A stretch of DNA of 37,278 nucleotides from positions 1-37,278 of the forward strand of contig JASEFR010000016.1 of the NCBI GenBank assembly GCA_030019025.1, read 5' to 3'. The notes under the pieces were generated by a model, which did no database searches, had not been told where the DNA came from, and was given only the letters and a program-made list of their open reading frames with translations. Positions 1 through 6,729 of this stretch are shown in pieces. How positions within the stretch are numbered: the first letter of the stretch is position 1; each line of letters starts with the position of its first letter. This DNA comes from a bacterium (lineage in GTDB: Bacteria; Hydrothermota; Hydrothermia; UBA1063). Position numbers and translations under genes: made by a program.

Positions 1-141
1 AAGGCTAAAAAGACTGAGATTAAGACGGAAAAGAAAAAGTTTAAGGATGAGAATAAGGACGGGTTTAACGACCTCAGAGATAAAGGCTATTATGAAAAGT
101 TTTTAAAAGAGGCACTTAAGGAAAGAAAAGGAAAAAAGTGA
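1..141 (+). CDS. C-terminal end of a lysine-rich protein, truncated by the window
   Basis: Frame 1 is open from the first base to a TGA at 139-141, giving 46 residues of a protein whose start lies outside the window. The tail is very rich in Lys and Glu and contains DENKDGFND, which matches the DxNxDGxxD spacing of EF-hand or dockerin-like calcium loops. The stop overlaps the GTG start of the next gene (GTGA at 138-141), so the two are probably translationally coupled. Function is not recognisable from this fragment; the calcium-loop reading rests on one motif only. Confidence 0.6.
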   Translation, partial: KAKKTEIKTEKKKFKDENKDGFNDLRDKGYYEKFLKEALKERKGKK

Positions 142-515
142 GACGCTTAACTTTTGCTTTTTTGGCTTTTTTCATTATTTCATGCGGATACAAAACCCCT
201 CCGCCGGGTAAACCAGATGTTAATCCACCTCAGATTAAAATAACTTTCCCCGAGGAAGGAGATACCATTTATGCAGATACTATCGTAAACTTTTTTATAA
301 ATGATGAATCTGCCATTAAAAAGGTTGCTTTATTGATAAATGAGAAAATAGTGAGTGTGGACTCTATTCCTCCCTTCTCGCTGGAAATAAAATTGGAAAC
401 GATTCAGGATTCCGTCGCAACAGTTAAAGTGAGGGCCACTGATTTCTGGGATAATACGGGCGAGTCAAGGCCAGTGAAGATTTTTCGGCCTTTAGTGAAG
501 GAAGAAGAGAATTAA
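138..515 (+). CDS. Ig-like domain lipoprotein
   Basis: A 125-residue predicted lipoprotein. The N-terminus has two Arg, a hydrophobic run and a lipobox IISC with the lipidated Cys at residue 16, followed by a Pro-rich linker (about 19-30). Residues about 30-120 look like one bacterial Ig-like beta-sandwich: PPQIKITFP at its start, alternating hydrophobic strands, and VRATDFWDNTG near its end, a pattern typical of Ig repeats in surface proteins. The GTG start overlaps the upstream stop, so no independent leader is needed. The 3' end runs 24 bp into the convergent uppP gene. Exact role unknown; it probably works with the product of the truncated upstream gene in the envelope. Confidence 0.7.
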   Translation: MRRLTFAFLAFFIISCGYKTPPPGKPDVNPPQIKITFPEEGDTIYADTIVNFFINDESAIKKVALLINEKIVSVDSIPPFSLEIKLETIQDSVATVKVRATDFWDNTGESRPVKIFRPLVKEEEN

Positions 516-1235
516 AATCGCAAGTACGAGGGTATAGATTCCAAAGAGGTATATTCTTCTCATTTGAACGATTTTTCTTAAAACAAACAGACTCCCGAGG
601 CTTGTAAGGAATGCACTAAAAAAGGGTATAATTAGACTATTTAAGTTGGTAAATGCGAATTCCTTTAAACTTAAAAGTACTGCACCGCCAATAGCAGGAA
701 TGGAAAGCAGAAAGGAGAAAGAGAAGGCTGTTTGGGGAACAATTCCGAGGAGAAGGGCAGTACTCACGGTACTTCCCGAACGGGAAACACCCGGAAGGAT
801 CGCAATAGCTTGTGCAATACCGATGATAAAGGCAGTTAAAGGTGTAATTTTCTGGGTTTTATATTCTTTTCTGAAAAGGGTGGAAAGCAGGATAGCACTG
901 TTCAGTATAAAAAAGTATGGCAAATATTCAATAGATTCGAAATAGGCTTCAATCTTATCTTTAAGCAAAAAGCCTGCTATACCTGCAGGTATCGAGCCTA
1001 CAAAGAGCAGGAAAATCGGATGATTCACGAGTTTTTCTCTAACAAAAAGTTTCTTGATATCTTTCCAGAAAAATAGCACTACTGCAAAGAGAGTTGCAAG
1101 GTGGACTGTAAGTTCAAGCTCAATGCCGGGTTTTTCTAAACTCAGAATGTTTTGTGCCAACACGAGGTGACCTGAGCTTGAGACTGGCAAGAATTCAGTG
1201 ATCCCCTGGATTACGCCAATTAGAAATTCTTTCAT
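492..1235 (-). CDS. uppP: undecaprenyl-diphosphatase (UppP/BacA)
   Basis: Integral membrane phosphatase that converts undecaprenyl diphosphate to the monophosphate, recycling the lipid carrier for peptidoglycan and O-antigen synthesis; also linked to bacitracin resistance. Both family signatures are present: GITEFLPVSSSGHL near the N-terminus (catalytic Glu/Ser-rich motif) and PGVSRSGST in the second half, embedded in several hydrophobic helices. At about 247 residues it is near the usual 260-280. I chose ATG 1235 rather than the TTG three bases upstream because GAGGAGGT lies about 7 nt before it. The start overlaps the end of merR by about 40 bp, so the two are probably co-transcribed. Confidence 0.93.
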   Translation of the reverse strand: MKEFLIGVIQGITEFLPVSSSGHLVLAQNILSLEKPGIELELTVHLATLFAVVLFFWKDIKKLFVREKLVNHPIFLLFVGSIPAGIAGFLLKDKIEAYFESIEYLPYFFILNSAILLSTLFRKEYKTQKITPLTAFIIGIAQAIAILPGVSRSGSTVSTALLLGIVPQTAFSFSFLLSIPAIGGAVLLSLKEFAFTNLNSLIIPFFSAFLTSLGSLFVLRKIVQMRRIYLFGIYTLVLAILILFFLH

Positions 1236-1566
1236 CAAGGTACCTCCTCAGTTCTTCCAGTTCTTTGAGCGTTTGATCAATGGTTTCCTTAATTTCTTGA
1301 ACAACTTCTGAAAGGACTTCGGGCATTAATTCCTCTACAGATTCTTCCTCCAGTCTCTTTTTCACTCCTTTCAGAGAGATCCCACTATCAAGGAGTTTCT
1401 TTACAAGAAGAGCCTTTTTAAGGTCTGAAGAAGTAAAAAGTTTTCTTCCCCCTCTCTTTTTAGGCCTAAAAATCCTGAGTTTTTCCTCCCAATAAGATAT
1501 GATACCAGGATTTACCCCTAAAAGTTCCGCGACTTCCTTCTGGGTATAATAACGTTTGTTTAACAT
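1195..1566 (-). CDS. MerR-family transcriptional regulator
   Basis: A 123-residue MerR-type regulator. Residues 5-70 form the winged helix-turn-helix: YYTQKEVAELLGVNPGIISYW, the wing (KKRGGRKLFTSSD), then LLDSGISLKGVKKRLEE. Residues about 75-115 form an amphipathic Glu/Leu coiled coil for dimerisation, and there is no obvious effector domain or metal-binding Cys. A longer in-frame TTG start at 1602 exists, but ATG 1566 begins just before the conserved helix and lies 7 nt after a good -10 box, so I prefer it. There is no Shine-Dalgarno sequence, so the transcript may be leaderless. A near-perfect palindrome in its promoter (1588-1606) could be its own operator. The target genes cannot be read from the sequence. 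Confidence 0.85.
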   Translation of the reverse strand: MLNKRYYTQKEVAELLGVNPGIISYWEEKLRIFRPKKRGGRKLFTSSDLKKALLVKKLLDSGISLKGVKKRLEEESVEELMPEVLSEVVQEIKETIDQTLKELEELRRYLDERISNWRNPGDH

Positions 1567-1573
1567 TTTTAAA

Positions 1574-1602
1574 AATATAATGCTTAACCTTTGAAGCTTC
1601 AA
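1574..1602 (-). promoter_or_regulatory. merR promoter, predicted leaderless
   Basis: On the minus strand: -35 TTGAAG (1602-1597), 17-nt spacer, -10 TATATT (1579-1574). The -10 ends 7 nt before ATG 1566, placing the predicted transcription start at the start codon. The palindrome CCTTTGAAGCTTCAAAAGG overlaps the -35 and the spacer. Confidence 0.55.
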
Positions 1603-1606
1603 AAGG
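1588..1606. promoter_or_regulatory. candidate MerR autoregulatory operator (palindrome)
   Basis: CCTTTGAAGCTTCAAAAGG is an inverted repeat with only one unpaired base, centred on AAGCTT. It covers the -35 hexamer and the upstream part of the spacer of the merR promoter. MerR-family dimers bind inverted repeats between -35 and -10, so self-regulation is plausible. The spacer here is 17 rather than the 19-20 nt typical of MerR-activated promoters, which would suit repression better than twist activation. Confidence 0.35.
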
Positions 1607-1611
1607 AAAAG

Positions 1612-1979
1612 GGTGAGGGAGGTCTGTAAGCCGAGTTCTGTCGAGGGAAGTCATTTCTCTTAATCCACCGTCCCCGGTGGATTTTAGCGGTCTACCCGGG
1701 GCTTAGTCCTCAGGCGAGGACTGGGAGCGGGCCACTCCGTCGCCCCTGCTTGACCTTGCTCCGGGTGGGGGTTGCCATGGTGCCACTTGCATGACACCAT
1801 CGTGGGCTCTTACCCCACGGTTTCACCTTAGCCTGAGCCCTTTCGGGCCATCGGCTGTCTTGTTTCTGTGGCCCTATCCGTCGCGTTACCGCGCCCACCT
1901 GTTAGGTGGCACCCTGCCCTTTGGAGCTCGGACTTTCCTCATCCCAAGAAAGGGATGCGACTTCCCGACCTCCCTCACC
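1612..1979 (-). ncRNA. rnpB: RNase P RNA (M1 RNA)
   Basis: Catalytic RNA that trims the 5' leader of pre-tRNAs. Read on the minus strand, the ends pair as the P1 helix: GGTGAGGGAGGTC at 1979-1967 with GACCTCCCTCACC at 1624-1612 (13 bp). Conserved family blocks are present in order: GAGGAAAGTCCGAGCTCC (CR I/P4), GCGCGGTAACGCGACGGATAGG, ACAGAAACA, then GGGTAGACCGC and ACAGAACTCGGCTTAC near the 3' end. The length of about 368 nt fits a bacterial type A molecule. The GC-rich P1 is followed by CTTTTCCTTTT, which may serve as the termination signal. It lies between the gcvH operon (divergent) and merR (same strand). Confidence 0.95.
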
Positions 1980-1986
1980 ATTTATA

Positions 1987-2015
1987 TTAATAATTCCTTC
2001 AATTTGAAAAGTCAA
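1987..2015 (-). promoter_or_regulatory. rnpB promoter
   Basis: Minus strand -35 TTGACT (2015-2010), 17-nt spacer, -10 TATTAA (1992-1987). The -10 is about 7 nt from 1979-1980, exactly where the RNase P RNA P1 helix begins, which independently supports the RNA 5' end. Confidence 0.6.
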
Positions 2016-2026
2016 GGCCCATTTTA

Positions 2027-2055
2027 TTGACTGATTGAGATTAGGCATTTAAAAT
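2027..2055 (+). promoter_or_regulatory. promoter of the gcvH operon
   Basis: TTGACT (2027-2032), 17-nt spacer, TAAAAT (2050-2055). The predicted start near 2062 leaves a leader of about 28 nt carrying AAAGGAGGT before gcvH. It is arranged divergently with the rnpB promoter. No riboswitch-sized leader is present, so a glycine riboswitch is not possible here. Confidence 0.6.
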
Positions 2056-2089
2056 TATACCAAAACTTAACTTGAAAGGAGGTATATAA

Positions 2090-2476
2090 ATGTTGGTACC
2101 CGACGATTTGAAATATACTCGCGAACATGAATGGGTTAGGGTAGAGGGTGATAACCTTGCAGTTATTGGTATTACGGATTATGCCCAGTCAGAGCTTTCG
2201 GATGTTGTTTATGTGGAGCTCCCCCCCGTGGGAAAACAGGTTAATAAGGGAGAAGAGATAGCATCGGTTGAGGCTGTAAAAACTGTTGCCAGTGTCTATA
2301 CCCCTGTATCCGGAGAGATCATTGAAGTAAATGAAAAACTAAAAGACGAACCATCGCTTGTAAATAAGGACCCTTATGGAGAAGGTTGGATTTGTAAGAT
2401 TAAGATGAGCAATCCCGAAGAATTAAAAGAATGCCTCAGTGCCGAGGAATATAAGAAACTTATCGCGGAGGAATAG
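2090..2476 (+). CDS. gcvH: glycine cleavage system H protein
   Basis: Lipoyl carrier that shuttles the aminomethyl group between the P, T and L proteins of the glycine cleavage system. At 128 residues it has the normal size. It opens with LKYTREHEWV, typical of GcvH, and the lipoylation site is Lys64 in SVEAVKTVASVY, preceded by the conserved acidic ASVEA turn; the YGEGWICKI strand near 110 also matches. The start is set by AAAGGAGGT about 8 nt upstream. It is the first gene of a long operon and is followed 2 nt later by gcvPA. The T and L proteins and the second P subunit are not in this window. Confidence 0.97.
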   Translation: MLVPDDLKYTREHEWVRVEGDNLAVIGITDYAQSELSDVVYVELPPVGKQVNKGEEIASVEAVKTVASVYTPVSGEIIEVNEKLKDEPSLVNKDPYGEGWICKIKMSNPEELKECLSAEEYKKLIAEE

Positions 2477-2478
2477 TT

Positions 2479-3831
2479 ATGGGTCATCCATTCCTCCCTC
2501 TGACTGATAAAGACAGGGAGGAGATGTTTAACTTTCTTGGAGTGAAATCGTACAGGGAATTACTTAAAGATATTCCCGAGGAATACTTTTACAAAGGCGA
2601 ATTGAATATACCTTCTGCAATTTCTGAGGAAGAAGCTGTTGAGTTGCTGGAGGCTTTATCAAACGAGAATCTTCATAACCTTAAAATTTTTGCGGGTGCT
2701 GGGGCCTATGACCATTACGTACCCAAAGTGATACCTTTTATTATATCAAGGTCAGAGTTCTACACCGCTTATACACCTTACCAGGCAGAAGTTTCTCAAG
2801 GGACATTGCAGGCAATTTTTGAGTACCAATCGGTAATTTGCGAACTGACGAAAATGGAAGTGACCAATGCTTCTATGTATGATGGTGCCACCGCTCTTGC
2901 AGAGGCCATTCTCATGGCATTAAGGTTGAAACCGGAAAGGAAGAAGGTCCTTTATGCAGAAAGTATACATCCTAACTACTTGGCGGTGGTTAAGACTTAT
3001 GTAAACCTTGAAGGGGTGTCCCTTGAGGGGGTTAAGTACGATAGTGCAACAGGACAGGTGGACCTCGCCGATTTAAGATCAAAGTTGGACGAAAATACTG
3101 CCACCTTTGCCTTTCAAACACCTAATTTCTTTGGTGTGGTTGAGGACGGCTTTGAAATAAGAAAGATACTTGATGAAAAAGGAGCCCTTTTAATTTCTGT
3201 TTACAATCCTATTTCTCTGGGTCTTCTTGCACCTCCTGGAGAGCATGGTGCTGATATTGCCGTTGGGGAAGGTCAGCCTCTCGGCATCCCTCTTTCCTTT
3301 GGTGGGCCTTATCTCGGGCTATTTTCTGCCAGGATGGAACACATTCGGCAAATGCCCGGAAGAATAATCGGGGAAACAAGGGATCTGGAAGGGAAACGGG
3401 GATTTGTAATGACTTTACAGACCAGAGAGCAACATATTAGACGGGAGAAGGCTACTTCTAATATATGCAGTAATCAAAACCTCTGTGCCCTTATGGCTCT
3501 TATATACTTGAGTCTTCTTGGTAAAAATGGAATTAAGGAGATTGCCTTCCAAAATACAGTTAGAGCCCACTATCTTCTTGACAGACTGGTTAAGGAAACC
3601 CCAGTTAAAAGGGTATTCAGTGGACCCATATTCAACGAGTTTGTTGTCGAACTGCCCATAGAAGCCGAAAAGGTTATAGAAAGAGCACTGGAAAAGGGCA
3701 TCCTTGCAGGAGTGGCCCTTTCGCAATTTGGCTACCCTGAAAAATGGATGAGCATTGCAACGACAGAAAAACTTTCTGCTTCCGATATAGATAATTATGT
3801 AACACTCGTAAACGAGATTTTGAGGAGGTAA
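2479..3831 (+). CDS. gcvPA: glycine dehydrogenase (decarboxylating) subunit 1
   Basis: N-terminal half-type subunit of the split P-protein, 450 residues as usual. In organisms with split P-protein, GcvPA and GcvPB form an alpha2beta2 enzyme that decarboxylates glycine and loads the aminomethyl group onto GcvH. Family blocks visible are AGAGAYDHYVPKV (about 73-85), AYTPYQAEVSQGTLQAIFEY (about 97-116), SLGLLAPPGEHGADI and LQTREQHIRREKATSNICS. The PLP-binding lysine resides in GcvPB, so this subunit alone should not be active. Unusually, gcvPB does not follow: the next gene, 2 nt on, encodes an ACT protein. GGAGG at the end of gcvH serves as its ribosome site. Confidence 0.95.
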   Translation: MGHPFLPLTDKDREEMFNFLGVKSYRELLKDIPEEYFYKGELNIPSAISEEEAVELLEALSNENLHNLKIFAGAGAYDHYVPKVIPFIISRSEFYTAYTPYQAEVSQGTLQAIFEYQSVICELTKMEVTNASMYDGATALAEAILMALRLKPERKKVLYAESIHPNYLAVVKTYVNLEGVSLEGVKYDSATGQVDLADLRSKLDENTATFAFQTPNFFGVVEDGFEIRKILDEKGALLISVYNPISLGLLAPPGEHGADIAVGEGQPLGIPLSFGGPYLGLFSARMEHIRQMPGRIIGETRDLEGKRGFVMTLQTREQHIRREKATSNICSNQNLCALMALIYLSLLGKNGIKEIAFQNTVRAHYLLDRLVKETPVKRVFSGPIFNEFVVELPIEAEKVIERALEKGILAGVALSQFGYPEKWMSIATTEKLSASDIDNYVTLVNEILRR

Positions 3832-3833
3832 AG

Positions 3834-4325
3834 ATGGCATTTCCGATTGAAGAACTTTGGGTGAACAGGAAAGTGGTAAAGGTTATATTGAGAGCAGTAA
3901 AGGACAAACCTGGAATTGCAGCCGAAATTTTTGAGAAACTTGCATCTAATGGGATAAATGTAGAACTTATCGTTTCAGGCCCTTCCAGTAAAGGAAGATC
4001 GGATATTGCTTTTCTCATTCTTGAAAGTCAATTGCCTCAGATACAGGAAATGGAGGATGAATTAATTGAAATCTCTGACGCCACGGGAATCGCCTATGAT
4101 CCCAAGGTCGCTTTACTGGTCTTCTACGGTACTAGAGAGATTTCAAGGACCCCGGGGGTTGCAGCGAAGATTTTCAATCTACTGGCCGAGGCTGGTGTGA
4201 ATATTGAAATGATAGGGACCTCTGTGGATTCCATTTCCATCGTTATTAGAGAAGAACTCGTGGATAGGGCTGTACTCGTTTTAACTGATGTCCTTGGCCT
4301 TTCGGTAGAGGAGGGTTATTTATAA
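3834..4325 (+). CDS. free-standing tandem ACT-domain protein (aspartokinase regulatory type)
   Basis: A 163-residue protein made almost entirely of two ACT domains. The first (about 14-85) has VILRAVKDKPGIAAEIFEKL then NGINVELIVSG; the second (about 92-160) has LLVFYGTREISRTPGVAAKI, AGVNIEMIGTS and a closing ISIVIREE strand. The pattern, including PGVAAKIF...AGVNIEMI.T...ISIVI, closely resembles the C-terminal regulatory pair of aspartokinases, which bind lysine or threonine, but no kinase domain is attached. It lies between gcvPA and korA with 2-nt and overlapping junctions and has its own GAGGAGG site. In an operon that also breaks down threonine, it may sense an amino acid and modulate a partner enzyme; that role is inference. 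Confidence 0.85.
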   Translation: MAFPIEELWVNRKVVKVILRAVKDKPGIAAEIFEKLASNGINVELIVSGPSSKGRSDIAFLILESQLPQIQEMEDELIEISDATGIAYDPKVALLVFYGTREISRTPGVAAKIFNLLAEAGVNIEMIGTSVDSISIVIREELVDRAVLVLTDVLGLSVEEGYL

Positions 4326-5443
4326 TGGCCATAGAGTTACTTCAGGGTAATGAAGCTGCTGCGATCGGAGCAATTAAAGCAGGAGTAAGATTTTACGGAG
4401 GGTATCCTATAACACCGTCATCGGAAATTGCCGAGGTAATGGCGAGAGAGTTACCCAAGGTTGGCGGTGTCTTTATACAGTTTGAAGACGAGATTGCAAG
4501 TCTTGCAGCCTGTATCGGAGCAAGGCTTGGCGGATTGAAAGCAATGACTGCCACCAGTGGTCCAGGTTTTTCTTTGATGCAAGAACACCTTGGCTTCGCT
4601 GCTATGGCAGAGGTTCCTGTGTTGATTGTGAATTCTATGAGAGGAGGTCCATCAACCGGTGCTCCTACTATGCCGATGCAGGGTGATGTAATGCAGTCGA
4701 GATGGGGAACTCATGGCGATCATCCTGTAGTCGTTCTTGCTCCTGCCTCGGTTCAGGAGGTTTTTGATCTTGTTGTGGAAGGAGTTAATATTTCTGAATT
4801 TTTAAGAGTTCCGGTAGTACTTCTTACTGACGAAATTACTTCCCACATGAGGGAGAAAGTAAACATTCCTGATAGTGTTAAAGAGGCGAAATTGGCCAAG
4901 GTTGATCCGAAAGATTTTCTGCCATTTATGGATGGGCAGGAGACTGGATTTTACCTTTTGCCTTTTGGCGAAGGAAAGAGGTATCACATTACCGGTTTAT
5001 TTCACAGTGCTGATGGATTTCCGACGAATAAAAATGAGCTTATGAAATGGAAGCTTGATAGGTTTAGAGCAAAAATGGAAAAAGCCTCCGAGATGTCAGA
5101 ATCTTTCGTTGAATTTTACGGTGAAGAGGAAGGAGACGTCTTTTTTGTCGCTTACGGTATAGTTTCAAGAGCTGTTAAAGAGGTCGTTGATAGGTTAAAT
5201 GGTGAGGGAATAAAAGCGGGACTCTTGAGACCCAAAATCCTTTGGCCAGAACCGGTGAGGTCCGTAACTTCGTTAAGAGAGAGAGCAAAGGTAGTAGTGG
5301 TGCCCGAGATGAACATGGGGCAGTATGTTCATGTTATTACGGAAATTCTTGGTTCTGAGAAGGTCGTTCCATTAAATCGCTATGATTGTGAACTTTTTGA
5401 GCCTGATGTGATTTTTGATTTTATTAAAAAGGTAGCGTTATGA
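4325..5443 (+). CDS. korA: 2-oxoacid:ferredoxin oxidoreductase, alpha subunit (KorA-like)
   Basis: A 372-residue alpha subunit of the two-subunit 2-oxoglutarate/2-oxoacid:ferredoxin oxidoreductases, which make an acyl-CoA and reduced ferredoxin (or run in reverse). Signatures are GNEAAAIGAIKAGVRFYGGY at the start, PITPSSEIAE (about 29-38), ATSGPGFSLMQEHLGFA, RGGPSTGAPTMPMQGD and a C-terminal transketolase-like domain ending NRYDCELFEPDVI. 2-Oxoglutarate is the closest guess; branched-chain oxoacid cannot be excluded. The start overlaps the ACT stop (TAATG). The expected beta subunit (TPP/FeS) does not follow; the next gene is glmU, overlapping by 4 nt. The partner must be elsewhere. Confidence 0.9.
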   Translation: MAIELLQGNEAAAIGAIKAGVRFYGGYPITPSSEIAEVMARELPKVGGVFIQFEDEIASLAACIGARLGGLKAMTATSGPGFSLMQEHLGFAAMAEVPVLIVNSMRGGPSTGAPTMPMQGDVMQSRWGTHGDHPVVVLAPASVQEVFDLVVEGVNISEFLRVPVVLLTDEITSHMREKVNIPDSVKEAKLAKVDPKDFLPFMDGQETGFYLLPFGEGKRYHITGLFHSADGFPTNKNELMKWKLDRFRAKMEKASEMSESFVEFYGEEEGDVFFVAYGIVSRAVKEVVDRLNGEGIKAGLLRPKILWPEPVRSVTSLRERAKVVVVPEMNMGQYVHVITEILGSEKVVPLNRYDCELFEPDVIFDFIKKVAL

Positions 5444-6420
5444 GGCGAGGCGAAGAGAGGAAGTTGTACGTTGCAATTCTTGCGGCGGGTAAGGCGAAGA
5501 GAATGAACTCAAACCGGACCAAAGTTCTTCACGAAGTCGCTGGTAAACCTCTTCTCTTTTTTCCCCTCAGGGTTGCAAAGAGTTTAAATCCAGAAAAAAT
5601 TTTTGTCGTAGTTGGTGGTCCTTACATGGACCAGATCGTGGATTTTTTAAAGGATGAATCTGTGGAGATTGTAGTTCAGGAGGAACCCAAGGGGACAGGA
5701 GATGCGGTAAAGAGATTGGAGAAGCACATCGGGAACGAAGATGCTGACCTTTTCGTTATACCGGGTGATGCACCCTTACTTACAGAGGAGACAGCTAAGG
5801 AGTTGGTTGGGTTTCATAGGTCCCGTGGGGCTTACGCAACGGTTTTAACCGCTGAGGTTCCAGACCCAACTGGTTATGGACGAATAGTAAGGTCGGTTGG
5901 TGATAGAATTCTGATGATTGTGGAGGAAGCTGACGCATTTCCCGAAGAAAAGGCGATTAAAGAGGTGAATTCGGGAATGTACGTTTTTTACATTCCCGTT
6001 TTGTTTCAGTATATCCACGAATTAAGACCTGATAATCGGCAGGGAGAATATTACTTGACCGACATTATAGAAATCTTGCAGAGAAGGATGGGTAATGTCT
6101 TCGCCCACCGGATAGATAATTGGGAGGAGATTCTCGGAGTTAACACAAGAGAACAACTGGGGCTTGCGAATCGGATCATGCTTAAGAGAATTATAAACCG
6201 TATGTTAGAACACGGCGTTTCGATGGTTGACCCCGATAAGGTTTATATTGAGGCAGAGGTAAAAATTGGGAGGGATGTCACATTGTATCCTTTTGTTGCA
6301 CTTCTTGGCAAAACTGAAATTGGTGATAATTCGGTTATAGGACCTGGAATAGTGTTAAAGGATAAGTATGTTAAGCCCAATTCAAAAATTTTTTCGCTTT
6401 CGGACCTTGAGGATGGTTGA
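5440..6420 (+). CDS. glmU: GlmU-type UDP-N-acetylglucosamine pyrophosphorylase, shortened
   Basis: Nucleotidyltransferase domain of GlmU (GlcNAc-1-P + UTP to UDP-GlcNAc). The Rossmann-like N-terminal domain is complete: AILAAGKAKRMNS (family LAAGxGTRM, with the usual Gly-Thr replaced by Ala-Lys), TKVLHEVAGKPL, EEPKGTGDAV, IPGDAPLLT, PDPTGYGRIVR, EVNSGMYVF, EYYLTDII and LGVNTREQL. After about residue 260 only two to three left-handed beta-helix hexapeptide repeats remain, and it ends at 326 residues against about 450-460 for bifunctional GlmU. The acetyltransferase active site is therefore missing by truncation, without a visible frameshift. GlcN-1-P acetylation must be done by another protein, or this is a related sugar nucleotidyltransferase. 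Confidence 0.85.
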   Translation: MRRGEERKLYVAILAAGKAKRMNSNRTKVLHEVAGKPLLFFPLRVAKSLNPEKIFVVVGGPYMDQIVDFLKDESVEIVVQEEPKGTGDAVKRLEKHIGNEDADLFVIPGDAPLLTEETAKELVGFHRSRGAYATVLTAEVPDPTGYGRIVRSVGDRILMIVEEADAFPEEKAIKEVNSGMYVFYIPVLFQYIHELRPDNRQGEYYLTDIIEILQRRMGNVFAHRIDNWEEILGVNTREQLGLANRIMLKRIINRMLEHGVSMVDPDKVYIEAEVKIGRDVTLYPFVALLGKTEIGDNSVIGPGIVLKDKYVKPNSKIFSLSDLEDG

Positions 6421-6423
6421 GTT

Positions 6424-6729
6424 ATGAAGGATGTCGTGAAAAGGGTTTTGCATCTTGCAAAGCTTCAGCTCGATGAGGAGGGAGAGAAGGCATTGACGGA
6501 ACACTTTAGGAAAGTTCTAAGTATGGTTGAAAAACTAAAGGAGGTTGATACTGAAGGAGCTGAGCCTCTTTATTATCCCCATGAAAATTTCAGTCTCAGG
6601 ATGCGGAAGGATATCCCGGGGCCTTCTTTACCTAAAATTGAAGTTTTACAAAATGCTCCAGAAGCCTTTACCGATTATATTAAGGCCCCCTCTCCACTGA
6701 GGGGCATAACAAAGAAATCTAAGGGATGA
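6424..6729 (+). CDS. gatC: Asp-tRNA(Asn)/Glu-tRNA(Gln) amidotransferase subunit C
   Basis: Small 101-residue subunit that stabilises GatA on GatB in the GatCAB amidotransferase, used to make Gln-tRNA(Gln) and/or Asn-tRNA(Asn). It shows the family pattern: VLHLAKLQLDEE in the first helix, LSMVEKLKEVDTEGAEPLYY in the middle, and LQNAPEA followed by a C-terminal helix-free tail. The length is typical. gatA and gatB are not in the window. GAGGATGG upstream is its ribosome site, and its stop overlaps the start of the HAD gene (ATGA), so the two are coupled. Confidence 0.88.
   Translation: MKDVVKRVLHLAKLQLDEEGEKALTEHFRKVLSMVEKLKEVDTEGAEPLYYPHENFSLRMRKDIPGPSLPKIEVLQNAPEAFTDYIKAPSPLRGITKKSKG

Noticed and set aside
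646-945. Open frame of 99 residues on the plus strand
   Set aside because: It lies antisense within uppP, has no ribosome site, and its translation is basic and unlike any family; uppP motifs are unambiguous.
1710-2030. Two open frames across the RNase P RNA
   Set aside because: The region is explained by conserved RNase P RNA blocks and the P1 helix; the frames are GC-rich chance openings.
2041-2089. Glycine riboswitch before gcvH
   Set aside because: The whole leader is about 28 nt, far too short for the aptamer.
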